DNA of 54,107 nt, taken from assembly GCA_030537135.1 (NCBI GenBank), contig JAUNOP010000002.1, positions 74,507 through 128,613 on the forward strand, read 5' to 3'. The stretch is from Eubacteriales bacterium (GTDB taxonomy: Bacteria; Bacillota; Clostridia; Lachnospirales; Lachnospiraceae). The notes under the pieces are model-generated. The model did not search any database and was not told the DNA's origin. It was given only the letters and a program-made list of their open reading frames with translations. Below, piece after piece: positions 24,675 through 33,747 of this stretch; the first letter of the stretch is position 1, and each line of letters opens with the position of its first letter. The position numbers and the translations under genes are program-made.

Positions 24675-25955
24675 ATGAATATCAGAGAAGAAGTTCGTAA
24701 AATGAAGATAGACGCTCCAGAGCTTGCGGCGTCTTCTGTGGAAAAGAGAAATCTTGCGCTTTCCATGGCAGCAGAGGCGCTTAAGGCGCATAAGGAGGAG
24801 ATTTTTGAAGCAAACAGGGAGGACATGGAGGCAGCGGACAGGCTTGGAATTTTGCCCTCTGTCAAGAAGAGACTGAAGTTTGACGAGGGGAAGCTTGCAG
24901 ATGTGTGCAGCGGCATAGAGCAGCTCATCTCCCTTCCAGACCCGCTTTCCAGAGTGCAGCTTTCCAGAGAGCTTGATGAAGGGCTCACTCTGTATCGGGT
25001 GAGCTGCCCGATTGGCGTTATTGGGATTATTTTTGAGGCAAGACCAGATGCACTGGTTCAGATTTCCTCTCTGTGCATAAAAAGCGGAAACTGCGCGGTC
25101 TTAAAGGGAGGAAAGGAAACCGTTCGCACGAACCGGGTATTGTTCTCTCTGATTCACCAGGCAGCAGTGGAGGCGGGACTTCCAGAGGAGTGCATGCTTC
25201 AGGCAGAGCAGCATAATGAAATCAGCGAGCTGCTCTCCTGCCATGACTGTGTGGATCTTCTGATTCCCAGAGGCTCCAATTCGTTTGTGCAGTATATTAT
25301 GAATAACACAAAGATTCCGGTTATGGGTCATGCGGATGGTGTGTGCCACATTTATGTGGATGAGGAAGCAGACCTTCAGATGGCTCTCTCTGTGATTGTG
25401 GATGCGAAAACGCAGTATACAGCCGCCTGCAATGCAGCAGAGACGCTGCTGGTGAACAGAAAAATCGCCAAAGAGTTTCTCCCTGTCCTTGCCAGAACGC
25501 TCTCGGAAAACGGCGTAAAAATACGGGGAACAGAAGAGGTGAACAATCTTATCTCCTGTGAAATAATGGAGGAGGATGCGTTTAATACTGAGTATCTGGA
25601 TCTCATTGTCTCCGTAAAGCTGGTGGAGGATGTGGAGGAAGCTATTAGCCATATTAATCGTTTTGGCTCGCATCATACAGACAGCATCCTCACAGAGAAT
25701 GCACAGACAGCAGAGCGCTTTATGCAGATGGTGGACTCAGCCGGCGTGTACCAGAACTGCTCCACCAGATTTGCAGACGGATTCAGGTACGGGTTTGGCG
25801 CAGAGGTGGGAATCAGCACAGGCAAGATTCACGCCAGAGGACCAGTTGGTCTTGAGGGGCTGGTGACATACAAGTATCGTCTGTTTGGAAAGGGACATAT
25901 TGTGGGAGATTATGCTTCCGGAGCAAAGCAGTTCCATTTTAAAGATCTGCAGTGA
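24675..25955 (+). CDS. proA: Gamma-glutamyl phosphate reductase
   Basis: 426 residues. The aldehyde-dehydrogenase-superfamily enzyme reduces gamma-glutamyl phosphate to glutamate semialdehyde in proline synthesis. Motifs: GVIGIIFEARPDALVQ, NCAVLKGGKETVRTN, LLIPRGSNSFVQYI, the catalytic cysteine in YTAACNAAETLLVN, and HHTDSILTEN. A C-terminal FADGFRYGFGAEVGISTGKIHARGP block is also typical. proB is not next to it. It has its own promoter and a leader containing a dispersed repeat. Confidence 0.96.
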   Translation: MNIREEVRKMKIDAPELAASSVEKRNLALSMAAEALKAHKEEIFEANREDMEAADRLGILPSVKKRLKFDEGKLADVCSGIEQLISLPDPLSRVQLSRELDEGLTLYRVSCPIGVIGIIFEARPDALVQISSLCIKSGNCAVLKGGKETVRTNRVLFSLIHQAAVEAGLPEECMLQAEQHNEISELLSCHDCVDLLIPRGSNSFVQYIMNNTKIPVMGHADGVCHIYVDEEADLQMALSVIVDAKTQYTAACNAAETLLVNRKIAKEFLPVLARTLSENGVKIRGTEEVNNLISCEIMEEDAFNTEYLDLIVSVKLVEDVEEAISHINRFGSHHTDSILTENAQTAERFMQMVDSAGVYQNCSTRFADGFRYGFGAEVGISTGKIHARGPVGLEGLVTYKYRLFGKGHIVGDYASGAKQFHFKDLQ

Positions 25956-25984
25956 GCGGCGTGAAATTTTTTCACCTGTGCGGC

Positions 25985-26006
25985 TGAGGCATCTAAAGCT
26001 GCCTCA
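25985..26006 (+). terminator. Possible terminator after proA
   Basis: TGAGGCA pairs with TGCCTCA around an 8-base loop, but no T run follows. The rest of the gap up to 26169 holds only short hairpins, such as GCGTC/GACGC near 26050. Confidence 0.4.
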
Positions 26007-26169
26007 ACCCTCCGTTTACATTATTCGCAAAACTCGGGCTTACGTTACATGCGTCTGCTGACGCAGCCATGTTTTGCTCATTAAAAGACGGCTGCTAATC
26101 CCAAAAATCCCAAAAGCCTACTGTTGGATTGCAGCCGCGCAGGAGGAATACAAAACCTCCTTGTCTCTT

Positions 26170-27042
26170 CTAGTGAATGGTCATGACATAGGACTTATCA
26201 TAGGTCTGCTCTGCATTCAGGGACAGGATACCGGGCTTTTCGCTGATTTCTCCTGCAAAGCCCACATTGTCACACCTTCCGTCCCATGGCTCCAGGCAGA
26301 CAAAGGGCGCTCCTGGAGCAGCCCAAATCCCGAAGTTTGGAAAGCCGGGGCAGGACATGGATACATAGGGAGTACCGTCCGGCAGGGCAATCTGCGCCCA
26401 CTCAATCTGATGGTCAAAGATAAGAGCGTCTCTGGCAAACATATCTTCTGCTATGCGGCACTCTCTGTTTTCCAGGGCAAGAGGATAGAAAGGCTCTGGA
26501 ATAGCGGTCCCTGACGCGCTGTCAAGGAGAAGGTAGTTCAGCTCATCTCTCTGAAAACGGAGAATATAATCGCTCTGTCTGGTGCCGGGAAGAATGGGAA
26601 CATGAAAGGCAGGATGAGCGCCGATGCAGAAATACATGGTCTGCTCCCCCTTATTTTCCACCTGCCATTTTACTGTGATGTTTCTTTCTTCCAGTATATG
26701 CGTCACAGTGAGTACAAAGGCAAAGGGGTATTTTTTGAGAGTCTCCTCTGAGGCTGCAAGGCGGTGGGTGACAGAAGAGGCGGTTTGCTCAACAATAGTA
26801 AACACGCTGTCTCTGGCAAACCCGTGCTGAGAGGTCTGGTACTGTGTGCCCTGATAGAGAAAATGGCCGCCATAATTTTTTCCTACCTGCGGAAAGAGTA
26901 TGGGCGCATGACGCTTCCAGTATGCAGGGTCTGCAGACCACAAAACCTCTCTGTCCTTGGTTTTGTCAAAAATACTGCAAAGCTCTGCGCCCAGGTCATC
27001 AATAGTGATGGAAAGAAATTCATTTTCAATAGTATGCTTCAT
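26170..27042 (-). CDS. Aldose 1-epimerase family protein (LacX-like)
   Basis: 290 residues. The galactose-mutarotase fold is indicated by the N-terminal IENEFLSITIDDLGAELCSI, RHAPILFPQVGKN, the catalytic-type His in TSQHGFARD, and FCIGAHPAFHVPI with the second His. It belongs to the LacX-like branch, which interconverts anomers of a sugar or sugar phosphate; the exact sugar is unknown. It is divergent from the channel gene at 27231. No carbohydrate operon partner adjoins it, though the GH94 gene is 1 kb away. Confidence 0.85.
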   Translation of the reverse strand: MKHTIENEFLSITIDDLGAELCSIFDKTKDREVLWSADPAYWKRHAPILFPQVGKNYGGHFLYQGTQYQTSQHGFARDSVFTIVEQTASSVTHRLAASEETLKKYPFAFVLTVTHILEERNITVKWQVENKGEQTMYFCIGAHPAFHVPILPGTRQSDYILRFQRDELNYLLLDSASGTAIPEPFYPLALENRECRIAEDMFARDALIFDHQIEWAQIALPDGTPYVSMSCPGFPNFGIWAAPGAPFVCLEPWDGRCDNVGFAGEISEKPGILSLNAEQTYDKSYVMTIH

Positions 27043-27230
27043 AAAAACCCTCCCTGTTATAGATATTTGACAGAAGCTGTGATGTGAAACGTTTATTGAT
27101 TTGTAAAGGCTTCTGAGGGTATTGTATCATAAGTGAAGGAAAATGGACAGAAAAGATTGGATGACTGTCAAAAATTTGCTGACAGAGTATGATAACAAAA
27201 AGGAGGGCCGGAAGGTTCGGCAGATAAAAA

Positions 27231-27905
27231 ATGGAATATCAGACAACAATTACCTTTATAATGGAAATGGCAGGTACAGTTGCCTTTGCCTCATCAGGAG
27301 CTCTGGTAGCTCTGGAGAAAAATATGGATATTTTCGGAATCAGCGTTCTTGGGGTTGTGACGGCCTGCGGGGGCGGCATGATTCGAGATTTGATATTAGG
27401 CGTGATTCCGCCGAGCGTGTTTATTCATGCAGTGTATGCAACTGTGGCTATGGTGACGTCGTGCCTTGTGTTTTTGCTGTTTTATCTGAAGAGGGAGCTT
27501 CTGGGAGGACATTTTCGGGAGACCTTTGACAGAATTATGCTGATTATGGATTCTATTGGCCTTGCTATTTTTACAGTGGTGGGAGTGAACACAGGGATTC
27601 AGCAGGGGTATGGGGATAATACCTTTTTGCTGATTTTTGTGGGAACCATCACAGGCGTGGGCGGAGGCGTACTCAGAGACATGATGGCAGGGGTGCCGCC
27701 TTATATTTTTGTGCGTCATGTGTATGCCTGCGCGTCTATTGTAGGGGCTGGCGTGTGCGTGCTTTTGCAGAGATACTTCGGGGCAGTGGAGGCTATGATA
27801 GGAGCGTCTTTTGTAGTGATGCTCATGAGATATCTGGCTGCTCATTATCATTGGAATCTCCCCAGACTGCAGAGAGAAAAAGGTGTGAGAGAACACGGAA
27901 AATAA
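27231..27905 (+). CDS. TRIC-type cation channel family membrane protein
   Basis: 224 residues with about seven membrane segments. Two homologous halves carry the paired signatures: GALVALEKNMDIFGISVLG with ACGGGMIRDLILG, and IGLAIFTVVGVNTG with GTITGVGGGVLRDMMAG. This repeat is diagnostic of the UPF0126/TRIC family, trimeric monovalent-cation (K) channels with bacterial members. It is a single gene ending at a strong terminator. Some bacterial members may act as amino-acid exporters, so the transported species is not certain. Confidence 0.9.
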   Translation: MEYQTTITFIMEMAGTVAFASSGALVALEKNMDIFGISVLGVVTACGGGMIRDLILGVIPPSVFIHAVYATVAMVTSCLVFLLFYLKRELLGGHFRETFDRIMLIMDSIGLAIFTVVGVNTGIQQGYGDNTFLLIFVGTITGVGGGVLRDMMAGVPPYIFVRHVYACASIVGAGVCVLLQRYFGAVEAMIGASFVVMLMRYLAAHYHWNLPRLQREKGVREHGK

Positions 27906-27913
27906 GAAAGCTG

Positions 27914-27945
27914 TCAAAAGCCGGAAGAATCCTTCCGGCTTTTGA
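27914..27945 (+). terminator. Terminator of the TRIC gene
   Basis: TCAAAAGCCGGAAG (27914-27927) pairs with CTTCCGGCTTTTGA (27932-27945). It is symmetrical enough to act on both strands. Confidence 0.88.
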
Positions 27946-27958
27946 TAATAAATAGGAA

Positions 27959-28026
27959 CTTGGCAAGCTCAGCGGAAATTCGCAATACCCACAGGGTACG
28001 ACCTCCGTTTCGCTGCTTGCGCAAAA
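27959..28026 (-). repeat. REP-like repeat, copy C (minus orientation, interrupted)
   Basis: On the minus strand GCAAGCAGCGAAACGG and ATTGCGAATTTCCGCT match the two arms of the family, separated by an 18-20 base insert containing a small ACCCTGTGGGT hairpin. Confidence 0.6.
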
Positions 28027-28051
28027 CGATAAAATTTTGCTCCAGGCCTGC

Positions 28052-30487
28052 TTAAGACATGAGAGCAATGACTTTATAGCAGGATACGCCCTCTTCTCTT
28101 GGAACAATGTTTCCAGGAACTTCTTTTCCATTTACAATAAGCTTTGCAACGCCCTTTTCCACATGATTTGGATTCAAAACAGTGATATCATAGTTAGCGC
28201 CCTGGTATTTACGTACAACGCGGAAATCTCCGAAATCCCCAGGAACACAGGGGTTAATGCACAGACCGTCAAAGGTAGGACAAATGCCAAGGATTGCCTG
28301 GGAAATATTCACAAAGGTCCAGGCAGCAGTTCCTGTGAGCCAGCTGTTTTTGGCTTCTCCGTGGAAGCGAGCATTTCTTCCGGCTACCATCTGGGAATAA
28401 ATGTAGGGCTCTGTTCTGTGGATCTCGCTCTTTTCCTCCAGATAAGCAGGACAGGTTTTCCGGTAAATTTCAAAAGCACGTTCGCCCCGTCCAATGACAG
28501 TCTCTGCAATGGAAACCCAGGGGTTGTTGTGGCAGAAAATACCTGCGTTCTCCTTATATCCTGGCGGATAGGATGAGATTTCACCAAGGTTCAGATGATA
28601 GGTGCTGTAGGGCGGCTGCTGAAGCATAATGCCATATTCTGTATCAAGACGTTCCTTGACAGAATTCAACGCCATTTCCGCTTTTCCTTCTGATACACCG
28701 ATTCCGGCCAATACACAGAAGCCCTGAGGCTCAATGAAGATCTGACCTTCTGCGCATTCACTGGAGCCTACCTTTTTGGAGGCAGCGTCATAAGCGCGCA
28801 GGAACCATGCGCCGTCCCAGCCAGCATCTAGTACTGTGTCGTACATAGACCTTACAGCAGCTCTGGCTTCCGTCTCAAGCTCCTTGAAGCCCTTGTGTGC
28901 AGCAAGCTCTGCAAATTCCTGACCATATTTTACAAACATGCCTGCAATAAATACAGATTCTGCAACAGGTCCTTCAGATGGCCCTGTTGTCTGGAAGGGT
29001 TCTCCCGGTTCTCTTGAGAAGCAGTTCAAATTCAGACAGTCATTCCAGTCAGCGCGCCCGATTAAGGGGAGCCCGTGAGGTCCAAGATGTGTGCAGATGT
29101 AGCTAAAGGAGCGGTGCAGATGCTCAAACAGTGTATCAGAGAGCGCCTCGTCATTGTCAAATGGAACCTGCTCCTCCAGGATGGAGAAATCTCCGCTTTC
29201 CTTAATATAGGCGGCAGTGGCGGCAATCAGCCACAATGGGTCGTCATTAAAGCCGCTTCCAATGTCAAGATTTCCTTTTTTGGTGAGAGGCTGATACTGA
29301 TGATAAGCGCTTCCATCCGGGAATTGAGTGGCAGCAATATCCAGGATACGCTCTCTTGCTCTCTCTGGAATCAGATGCACAAAGCCCAGAATGTCCTGAC
29401 AGGAGTCACGAAAGCCCATGCCGCGGCCTGTGCCGGACTCATAATAAGAAGCAGAACGGGACATGTTAAAGGTTACCATGCATTGATATTGGTTCCAGAT
29501 ATTTACCATGCGGTTTATCTTGTCATTGGCAGTCTCTACATAATAGTGAGACAAAAGCTCGTCCCAGTATGCATTTAAGGCATGAAAAGCTTCTTCTACC
29601 TTCTCTCTGGTAGAAAAACGGGAGATCATGTCTCTTGCCTGGGTCTTTTTGATAACATCCAGGGCTTCCCATTTATCCTCACGAGGATTTTCACAATAGC
29701 CAAGAAGAAACACAAAATCCCTGGATTCTCCTGGAGAGAGTGTGATATCAATCTGATGGCAGGCACAGGGGAACCAGCCGCTTGCCATGGAATTACGGCA
29801 TTTTCCTTCTTGAACAGCCAGAGGAAGAGCATTGCTGCTATAGGCACCCAAAAATTCGTCTCTGCTGGTATCGAAACCGTTTACGGGAACATTGACAGAG
29901 AATACAGCATAATGGCTGCGGCGCTCTCTGTATTCGGTTTTATGATAAATGGCAGAGCCCTCCACCTCGACCTCTCCGATGCTTAAATTTCTCTGGAAAT
30001 TGGTCATATCATCCATGGCATTCCAGAGACAAAATTCCACATAGGAAAACAGGGACAGTGTTTTGGGCTGCGTGGATTTATTTTCCAATGTGACAAGATT
30101 GAGTTCACAGGAGGCGTCCACAGGAACAAAGGCAAGAAGCTCTGCATGAAGATCGTTTTTGGAAGAGTGAAAACGGCTGTAGCCCATGCCGTGTCTGCAC
30201 TCATAGGAATCCAGCGCTGTCATGGAGGGCTTCCATCCAGGATTCCAGATAGAATCGCCTTCCTTAATATAGTAGTATTTTCCATTGCTGTCCATGGGGA
30301 TGTCATTATAGCGGTAGCGCGTCAGGCGGAGCAGCTTGGCGTCTTTATAAAAGCTGTAGCCTCCGCAGGTGTTGGAGATAAGGGAGAAAAAGTCCCGGCT
30401 TCCAAGGTAATTAATCCAGGGAAGAGGGGTCTTGGCATTGGTGATGACATATTCCTTTGCGACGTCGTCAAAATATCCGTATTTCAT
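28052..30487 (-). CDS. Cellobiose phosphorylase (GH94)
   Basis: 811 residues, the usual length of GH94 cellobiose phosphorylase. The N-terminus [21 protein letters not shown] and the substrate region [18 protein letters not shown] are diagnostic, and the general-acid Asp lies in [12 protein letters not shown] (near residue 480). No signal peptide, so it is cytoplasmic. It cleaves imported cellobiose with phosphate to glucose-1-phosphate and glucose. A chitobiose or laminaribiose phosphorylase is less likely given the close match to my memory of the cellobiose branch. AAGGAGG lies 6 bases before the ATG. It is divergent from a LacI-type regulator, probably its controller. Confidence 0.92.
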   Translation of the reverse strand: MKYGYFDDVAKEYVITNAKTPLPWINYLGSRDFFSLISNTCGGYSFYKDAKLLRLTRYRYNDIPMDSNGKYYYIKEGDSIWNPGWKPSMTALDSYECRHGMGYSRFHSSKNDLHAELLAFVPVDASCELNLVTLENKSTQPKTLSLFSYVEFCLWNAMDDMTNFQRNLSIGEVEVEGSAIYHKTEYRERRSHYAVFSVNVPVNGFDTSRDEFLGAYSSNALPLAVQEGKCRNSMASGWFPCACHQIDITLSPGESRDFVFLLGYCENPREDKWEALDVIKKTQARDMISRFSTREKVEEAFHALNAYWDELLSHYYVETANDKINRMVNIWNQYQCMVTFNMSRSASYYESGTGRGMGFRDSCQDILGFVHLIPERARERILDIAATQFPDGSAYHQYQPLTKKGNLDIGSGFNDDPLWLIAATAAYIKESGDFSILEEQVPFDNDEALSDTLFEHLHRSFSYICTHLGPHGLPLIGRADWNDCLNLNCFSREPGEPFQTTGPSEGPVAESVFIAGMFVKYGQEFAELAAHKGFKELETEARAAVRSMYDTVLDAGWDGAWFLRAYDAASKKVGSSECAEGQIFIEPQGFCVLAGIGVSEGKAEMALNSVKERLDTEYGIMLQQPPYSTYHLNLGEISSYPPGYKENAGIFCHNNPWVSIAETVIGRGERAFEIYRKTCPAYLEEKSEIHRTEPYIYSQMVAGRNARFHGEAKNSWLTGTAAWTFVNISQAILGICPTFDGLCINPCVPGDFGDFRVVRKYQGANYDITVLNPNHVEKGVAKLIVNGKEVPGNIVPREEGVSCYKVIALMS

Positions 30488-30573
30488 AAAAAACCTCCTT
30501 GTTGTTTTTCGTTATATGAAGCTAAAAGAATCTTTCTTATAAAACCCTTGTCTTATGTTGGCTTTCATTAGAC

Positions 30574-30602
30574 AGTATAGCGAAGGCAGGTTGAAAAAAC
30601 AA
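30574..30602 (-). promoter_or_regulatory. Promoter of the GH94 gene
   Basis: On the minus strand TTGTTT, 17 bases, TATACT. The palindrome at 30613-30628 lies just upstream of the -35. Confidence 0.6.
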
Positions 30603-30612
30603 GATTTTAGGA

Positions 30613-30628
30613 ACGAAAACAATTTCGT
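30613..30628. promoter_or_regulatory. Candidate operator between the GH94 and lacI genes
   Basis: ACGAAA-N4-TTTCGT is a perfect inverted repeat. Single ACGAAA or TTTCGT half-sites also occur near 30508 and 30775, next to both gene starts. It could be the site of the LacI-type regulator, although the usual central CG is absent. Confidence 0.45.
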
Positions 30629-30728
30629 AAATTCCATAGAAATATGTGCATAATAATGAAAGCAAATATTTGAATTTAAAATTAACCAGAGATTTATTAG
30701 ATATTTTATTAAATAATACACAAATAAA

Positions 30729-30756
30729 TTGCATAATTTAGGAAAAAGTGTATAAT
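30729..30756 (+). promoter_or_regulatory. Promoter of the LacI-type gene
   Basis: TTGCAT (30729-30734), 16 bases, TATAAT (30751-30756). Confidence 0.75.
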
Positions 30757-30815
30757 TAATGGAAAAGAATCAATACGAAACAGTTAAGGAAATTTGCCTG
30801 TAAAGGAGCAGAGGT

Positions 30816-31844
30816 GTGTGTATGGTATCTATGAGAGAGATTGCAAAAAAATGCCATGTGTCTGTTGCAACAGTGAGTAAGGCGTTGAATGGCTACCATG
30901 ACATCAGTCAGGAAACAAAAGAAATGATTTTAAAGACAGCAGAGGCTATGGGGTATTATCCGAATTCCTCTGCAAGAGCGCTCAAGACAAAGAAGACCTA
31001 CAATATAGGAGTATTGTTTGTTGACGAGGCAATGAGCGGTCTTACCCATGATTACTTTAACCATGTTCTGGAAAGCTTTAAGCTTGAGGCAGAGTCCAGA
31101 GGGTATGATATTACTTTTACAAACCGGAATGTTGCAAAACGGTGGATGAGCTATTATGAACACTGCAAATACAGGGGCGTGGACGGCGTTGTCATTGCCT
31201 GTGTGGATTTTTATGCAGAGGAGGTGCAGGAGCTGGTGCGCAGTGAGATTCCGGTTGTCACAATCGATCATACCTTTGATGAGCGGATTTCTGTGGTGTC
31301 TGACAATGTACAGGGAATGGAAGCGCTTGTGACCTATATTTATGAGATGGGACACAGAAAAATCGCGTATATTCATGGGGATGATTCTGCTGTCACCAGA
31401 AACCGCGTAGCCAGCTTTTACAGGACAGCCAGAGAACTGGGGCTTTCTATACCAGATGTGTATGTCAGACAATCTCCTTATAGAGATGCAGACGGTGCGC
31501 AGGAGGAGACTGCGCAGCTTCTGAATCTTTCTAAGCCTCCTACCTGTATCTTATATCCAGATGATTACGCTGCGCTTGGAGGAATCAATGAAATCAGGGA
31601 GAGAGGGCTTCGTATACCAGAGGATATCTCTGTGGCAGGCTATGACGGAATGGAGGTGGCAAAGATTCTGCGTCCCAGTCTGACTACGATTTGTCAGGAC
31701 ACGGCTGTGATTGGACGGCTGGCAGCCGGGAAGCTCATTGATCTTATCGAAAATCCTAAAATGACTCTTATCGATAAATATATAGTCAGGGGAACACTGT
31801 TTAAGGGAAATTCTGTGAAGAAACTGCCTGAGAGACCTCTCTGA
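30816..31844 (+). CDS. LacI family transcriptional regulator
   Basis: 342 residues from GTG at 30816 (7 bases after AAAGGAG); ATG at 30822 is an equal alternative because GAGG lies 7 bases before it. The DNA-binding HTH is MREIAKKCHVSVATVSKALNG, with the hinge helix SSARALKTKK. The periplasmic-binding-like sensor domain follows (IGVLFVDEAMSGLTHDYFNHVL, VVTIDHTFDERISVVSDNVQG, PEDISVAGYDGMEVAK). It probably responds to a cello-oligosaccharide or glucose derivative and controls the divergent GH94 gene. Confidence 0.9.
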   Translation: MCMVSMREIAKKCHVSVATVSKALNGYHDISQETKEMILKTAEAMGYYPNSSARALKTKKTYNIGVLFVDEAMSGLTHDYFNHVLESFKLEAESRGYDITFTNRNVAKRWMSYYEHCKYRGVDGVVIACVDFYAEEVQELVRSEIPVVTIDHTFDERISVVSDNVQGMEALVTYIYEMGHRKIAYIHGDDSAVTRNRVASFYRTARELGLSIPDVYVRQSPYRDADGAQEETAQLLNLSKPPTCILYPDDYAALGGINEIRERGLRIPEDISVAGYDGMEVAKILRPSLTTICQDTAVIGRLAAGKLIDLIENPKMTLIDKYIVRGTLFKGNSVKKLPERPL

Positions 31845-31854
31845 CGTATCTCGG

Positions 31855-31889
31855 GCAGATAAGCTCTGACACAGAGCTTATCTGCTTTA
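31855..31889 (+). terminator. Terminator after the LacI gene
   Basis: GCAGATAAGCTCTG (31855-31868) pairs perfectly with CAGAGCTTATCTGC (31872-31885) around a 3-base loop, followed by TTTAC. Confidence 0.8.
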
Positions 31890-32029
31890 CGGAAAGCCGT
31901 TTTCTCATCAGTGGAAATAATCCTGTACGAATTCGGAGATTTGAGATATACTATAAAAGCCCTGAGCTGTGTCTGCGTACACAGCCAAAAGACGTCAGAG
32001 ACAAAACAACAAGGAAAAGAGGAAGTTTT

Positions 32030-33298
32030 ATGTATCGCAAAACAGCAGAAGAATTACTTGGATTTATTGAGAAAAGTCCCACAAGCTTTCAATGCATAGC
32101 TTCTATAAAAGAGACTTTGAGGACGCATGGCTTTGAGGAGAGGCAGGAGAATCAAAGATGGAAGCTTTGTCCGGGGGGAAATTATTTTGTGACAAGGAAC
32201 AGCTCCGCGCTCATTGCCTTTTCCATTCCAGAGAAGGGGGCGAATAAATTTCATATTTTAGCTGCACACAGCGATTCGCCGAGCTTTGTTATCAAGGAAA
32301 ATCCTGAGATGGAGGTGGACAAGACTTATATCAGGCTCAATGTGGAACCCTATGGAGGAATGCTGATGGCTCCCTGGTTTGACCGTCCCCTGTCTGTAGC
32401 GGGAAGGCTGATTGTCAGGGGAGACGAGGGATTGTCAGAGGTTCTTGTGAAGGTGGATAGGGACCTTTTGCTTATTCCGAATCTCGCCATACACATGAAC
32501 AGGGAGGCAAACCAGGGAGTGGCATATAAGCCTCAGATAGATATGCTTCCTCTGTTTGGAGGAAAAGAAGCAAAGGGAAGATTTTGGGAAATCCTTGCAG
32601 AGGAGGCCAAGGTATCTCCGGATGCTATTATGGGGCATGACTTGTATCTCTACAATCGGATGAAGGGCTGCATCTGGGGAGCAAACGAGGAATTTCTTTC
32701 AGCCCCAAGGCTTGATGATTTGCAGTGCGTGTTTGGCGGAATGAAGGGCTTTCTGGGGGCGGAGAGGGAAAAAAGCCTTTCCGTACTCTGCATTCTGGAC
32801 AATGAGGAGGTTGGGAGCAGCACAAAGCAGGGAGCAGCCTCTACCTTTTTACAGGACACGCTGCTTCGGATACGCGAGTGCCTTGGCCTTTCTTATGAAG
32901 CGTATTTGTGTATGCTTGCAGACAGCTTTATGCTTTCAGCAGACAATGCGCATGGAATCCATCCCAATCATGCAGACAAGGCAGACCCTGTAAACCGTCC
33001 GTATTTAAATGGAGGAATTGTATTAAAATTCAGTGCTGCGCAGAAATACTGCACAGAGGGAATGGCAGGAGCCATTCTGAGGGATATCTGTGCAAGAGCC
33101 GACGTGCCAGTGCAGGTTTTCAGAAACCGTTCGGACATACCAGGAGGCTCCACACTTGGGAATATCTCTGCAAACCGTGTGGCAGTAAGGGCAGCAGACA
33201 TAGGACTTGCCCAGCTTGCCATGCATTCTCCTTATGAAACCTGCGGCGTAAAGGATACCGAGTACCTGGCCAGGGCAGTAAGAGAATTTTTCAGATAA
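32030..33298 (+). CDS. M18 family aminopeptidase
   Basis: 422 residues. Zinc ligands and catalytic residues are in the expected order: HILAAHSDSPSFVI (His-x-Asp), LSAPRLDDLQCVFGG (Asp), CILDNEEVGSSTKQGA (Glu-Glu), and MLSADNAHGIHPNHADK. GGSTLGNISANR and MHSPYETCGVKDTEYL complete the fold. M18 enzymes are cytoplasmic dodecameric metallo-aminopeptidases, often preferring acidic N-terminal residues. GAGGAAG lies 6 bases before the ATG. The next gene follows after 35 bases and may be co-transcribed. Confidence 0.93.
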   Translation: MYRKTAEELLGFIEKSPTSFQCIASIKETLRTHGFEERQENQRWKLCPGGNYFVTRNSSALIAFSIPEKGANKFHILAAHSDSPSFVIKENPEMEVDKTYIRLNVEPYGGMLMAPWFDRPLSVAGRLIVRGDEGLSEVLVKVDRDLLLIPNLAIHMNREANQGVAYKPQIDMLPLFGGKEAKGRFWEILAEEAKVSPDAIMGHDLYLYNRMKGCIWGANEEFLSAPRLDDLQCVFGGMKGFLGAEREKSLSVLCILDNEEVGSSTKQGAASTFLQDTLLRIRECLGLSYEAYLCMLADSFMLSADNAHGIHPNHADKADPVNRPYLNGGIVLKFSAAQKYCTEGMAGAILRDICARADVPVQVFRNRSDIPGGSTLGNISANRVAVRAADIGLAQLAMHSPYETCGVKDTEYLARAVREFFR

Positions 33299-33333
33299 AT
33301 CCCACAAAAAAGAAAACAAGGAGGAAAAAACCT

Positions 33334-33693
33334 ATGCTGTTTATAGAATATCCAAAATGCACTACCTGTCAAAAGGCCAAGAAATGGCTCAGGGAAAGAA
33401 ATGCAGAATTTGAGGAGAGACATATTGTGGAGGACACTCCCTCTGCTGAGGAACTCAGGGAATGGGCAGGCAGAAGCCGCCTTCCGCTAAAACGCTTTTT
33501 TAATACCAGCGGAATGAAATACAAGGAGCTGAAGCTAAAAGAAAAATTGCCGGAGATGAGCGTGGAGGAGCAGCTTGTGCTTCTTGCCTCAGATGGAATG
33601 CTGATAAAGCGTCCTCTTCTGGTATCAGAGAGCTTTGTGCTTACAGGGTTTAAGGAAAAGGAATGGGAAGAGGCCTTAGAAAGTCTCAAATAA
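33334..33693 (+). CDS. ArsC/Spx family protein (arsenate reductase-like)
   Basis: 119 residues, thioredoxin-like fold. The N-terminal YPKCTTCQKAKKWL carries the Cys-x-x-Cys pair (Cys9, Cys12). SRLPLKRFFNTSGMKYKEL and DGMLIKRPLLV are typical of the YffB/Spx-like branch rather than a true arsenate reductase. No ars genes are nearby. It could be a glutathione- or thiol-dependent reductase, or an RNA-polymerase-binding regulator. GGAGG lies upstream. Ends near a bidirectional terminator shared with the AEC gene. Confidence 0.85.
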   Translation: MLFIEYPKCTTCQKAKKWLRERNAEFEERHIVEDTPSAEELREWAGRSRLPLKRFFNTSGMKYKELKLKEKLPEMSVEEQLVLLASDGMLIKRPLLVSESFVLTGFKEKEWEEALESLK

Positions 33694-33714
33694 AAAGATT
33701 GCTTTTGGAGGAAA

Positions 33715-33747
33715 AAAAGCCTGGGATCAGATAAATCCCAGGCTTTT
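33715..33747. terminator. Bidirectional terminator overlapping an AEC gene end
   Basis: AAAAGCCTGGGAT (33715-33727) pairs perfectly with ATCCCAGGCTTTT (33735-33747). The minus-strand arm encodes the last codons and stop of the transporter gene, so the terminator is part of the coding sequence. Confidence 0.9.

Noticed and set aside
26074-26514. 146-residue plus-strand frame near the aldose epimerase gene
   Set aside because: Overlaps the convincing minus-strand gene and has no recognisable domain.
27143-27230. Short coding start before the TRIC gene
   Set aside because: The frame runs into the TRIC coding region out of phase and has no family match; the stretch is better read as leader.
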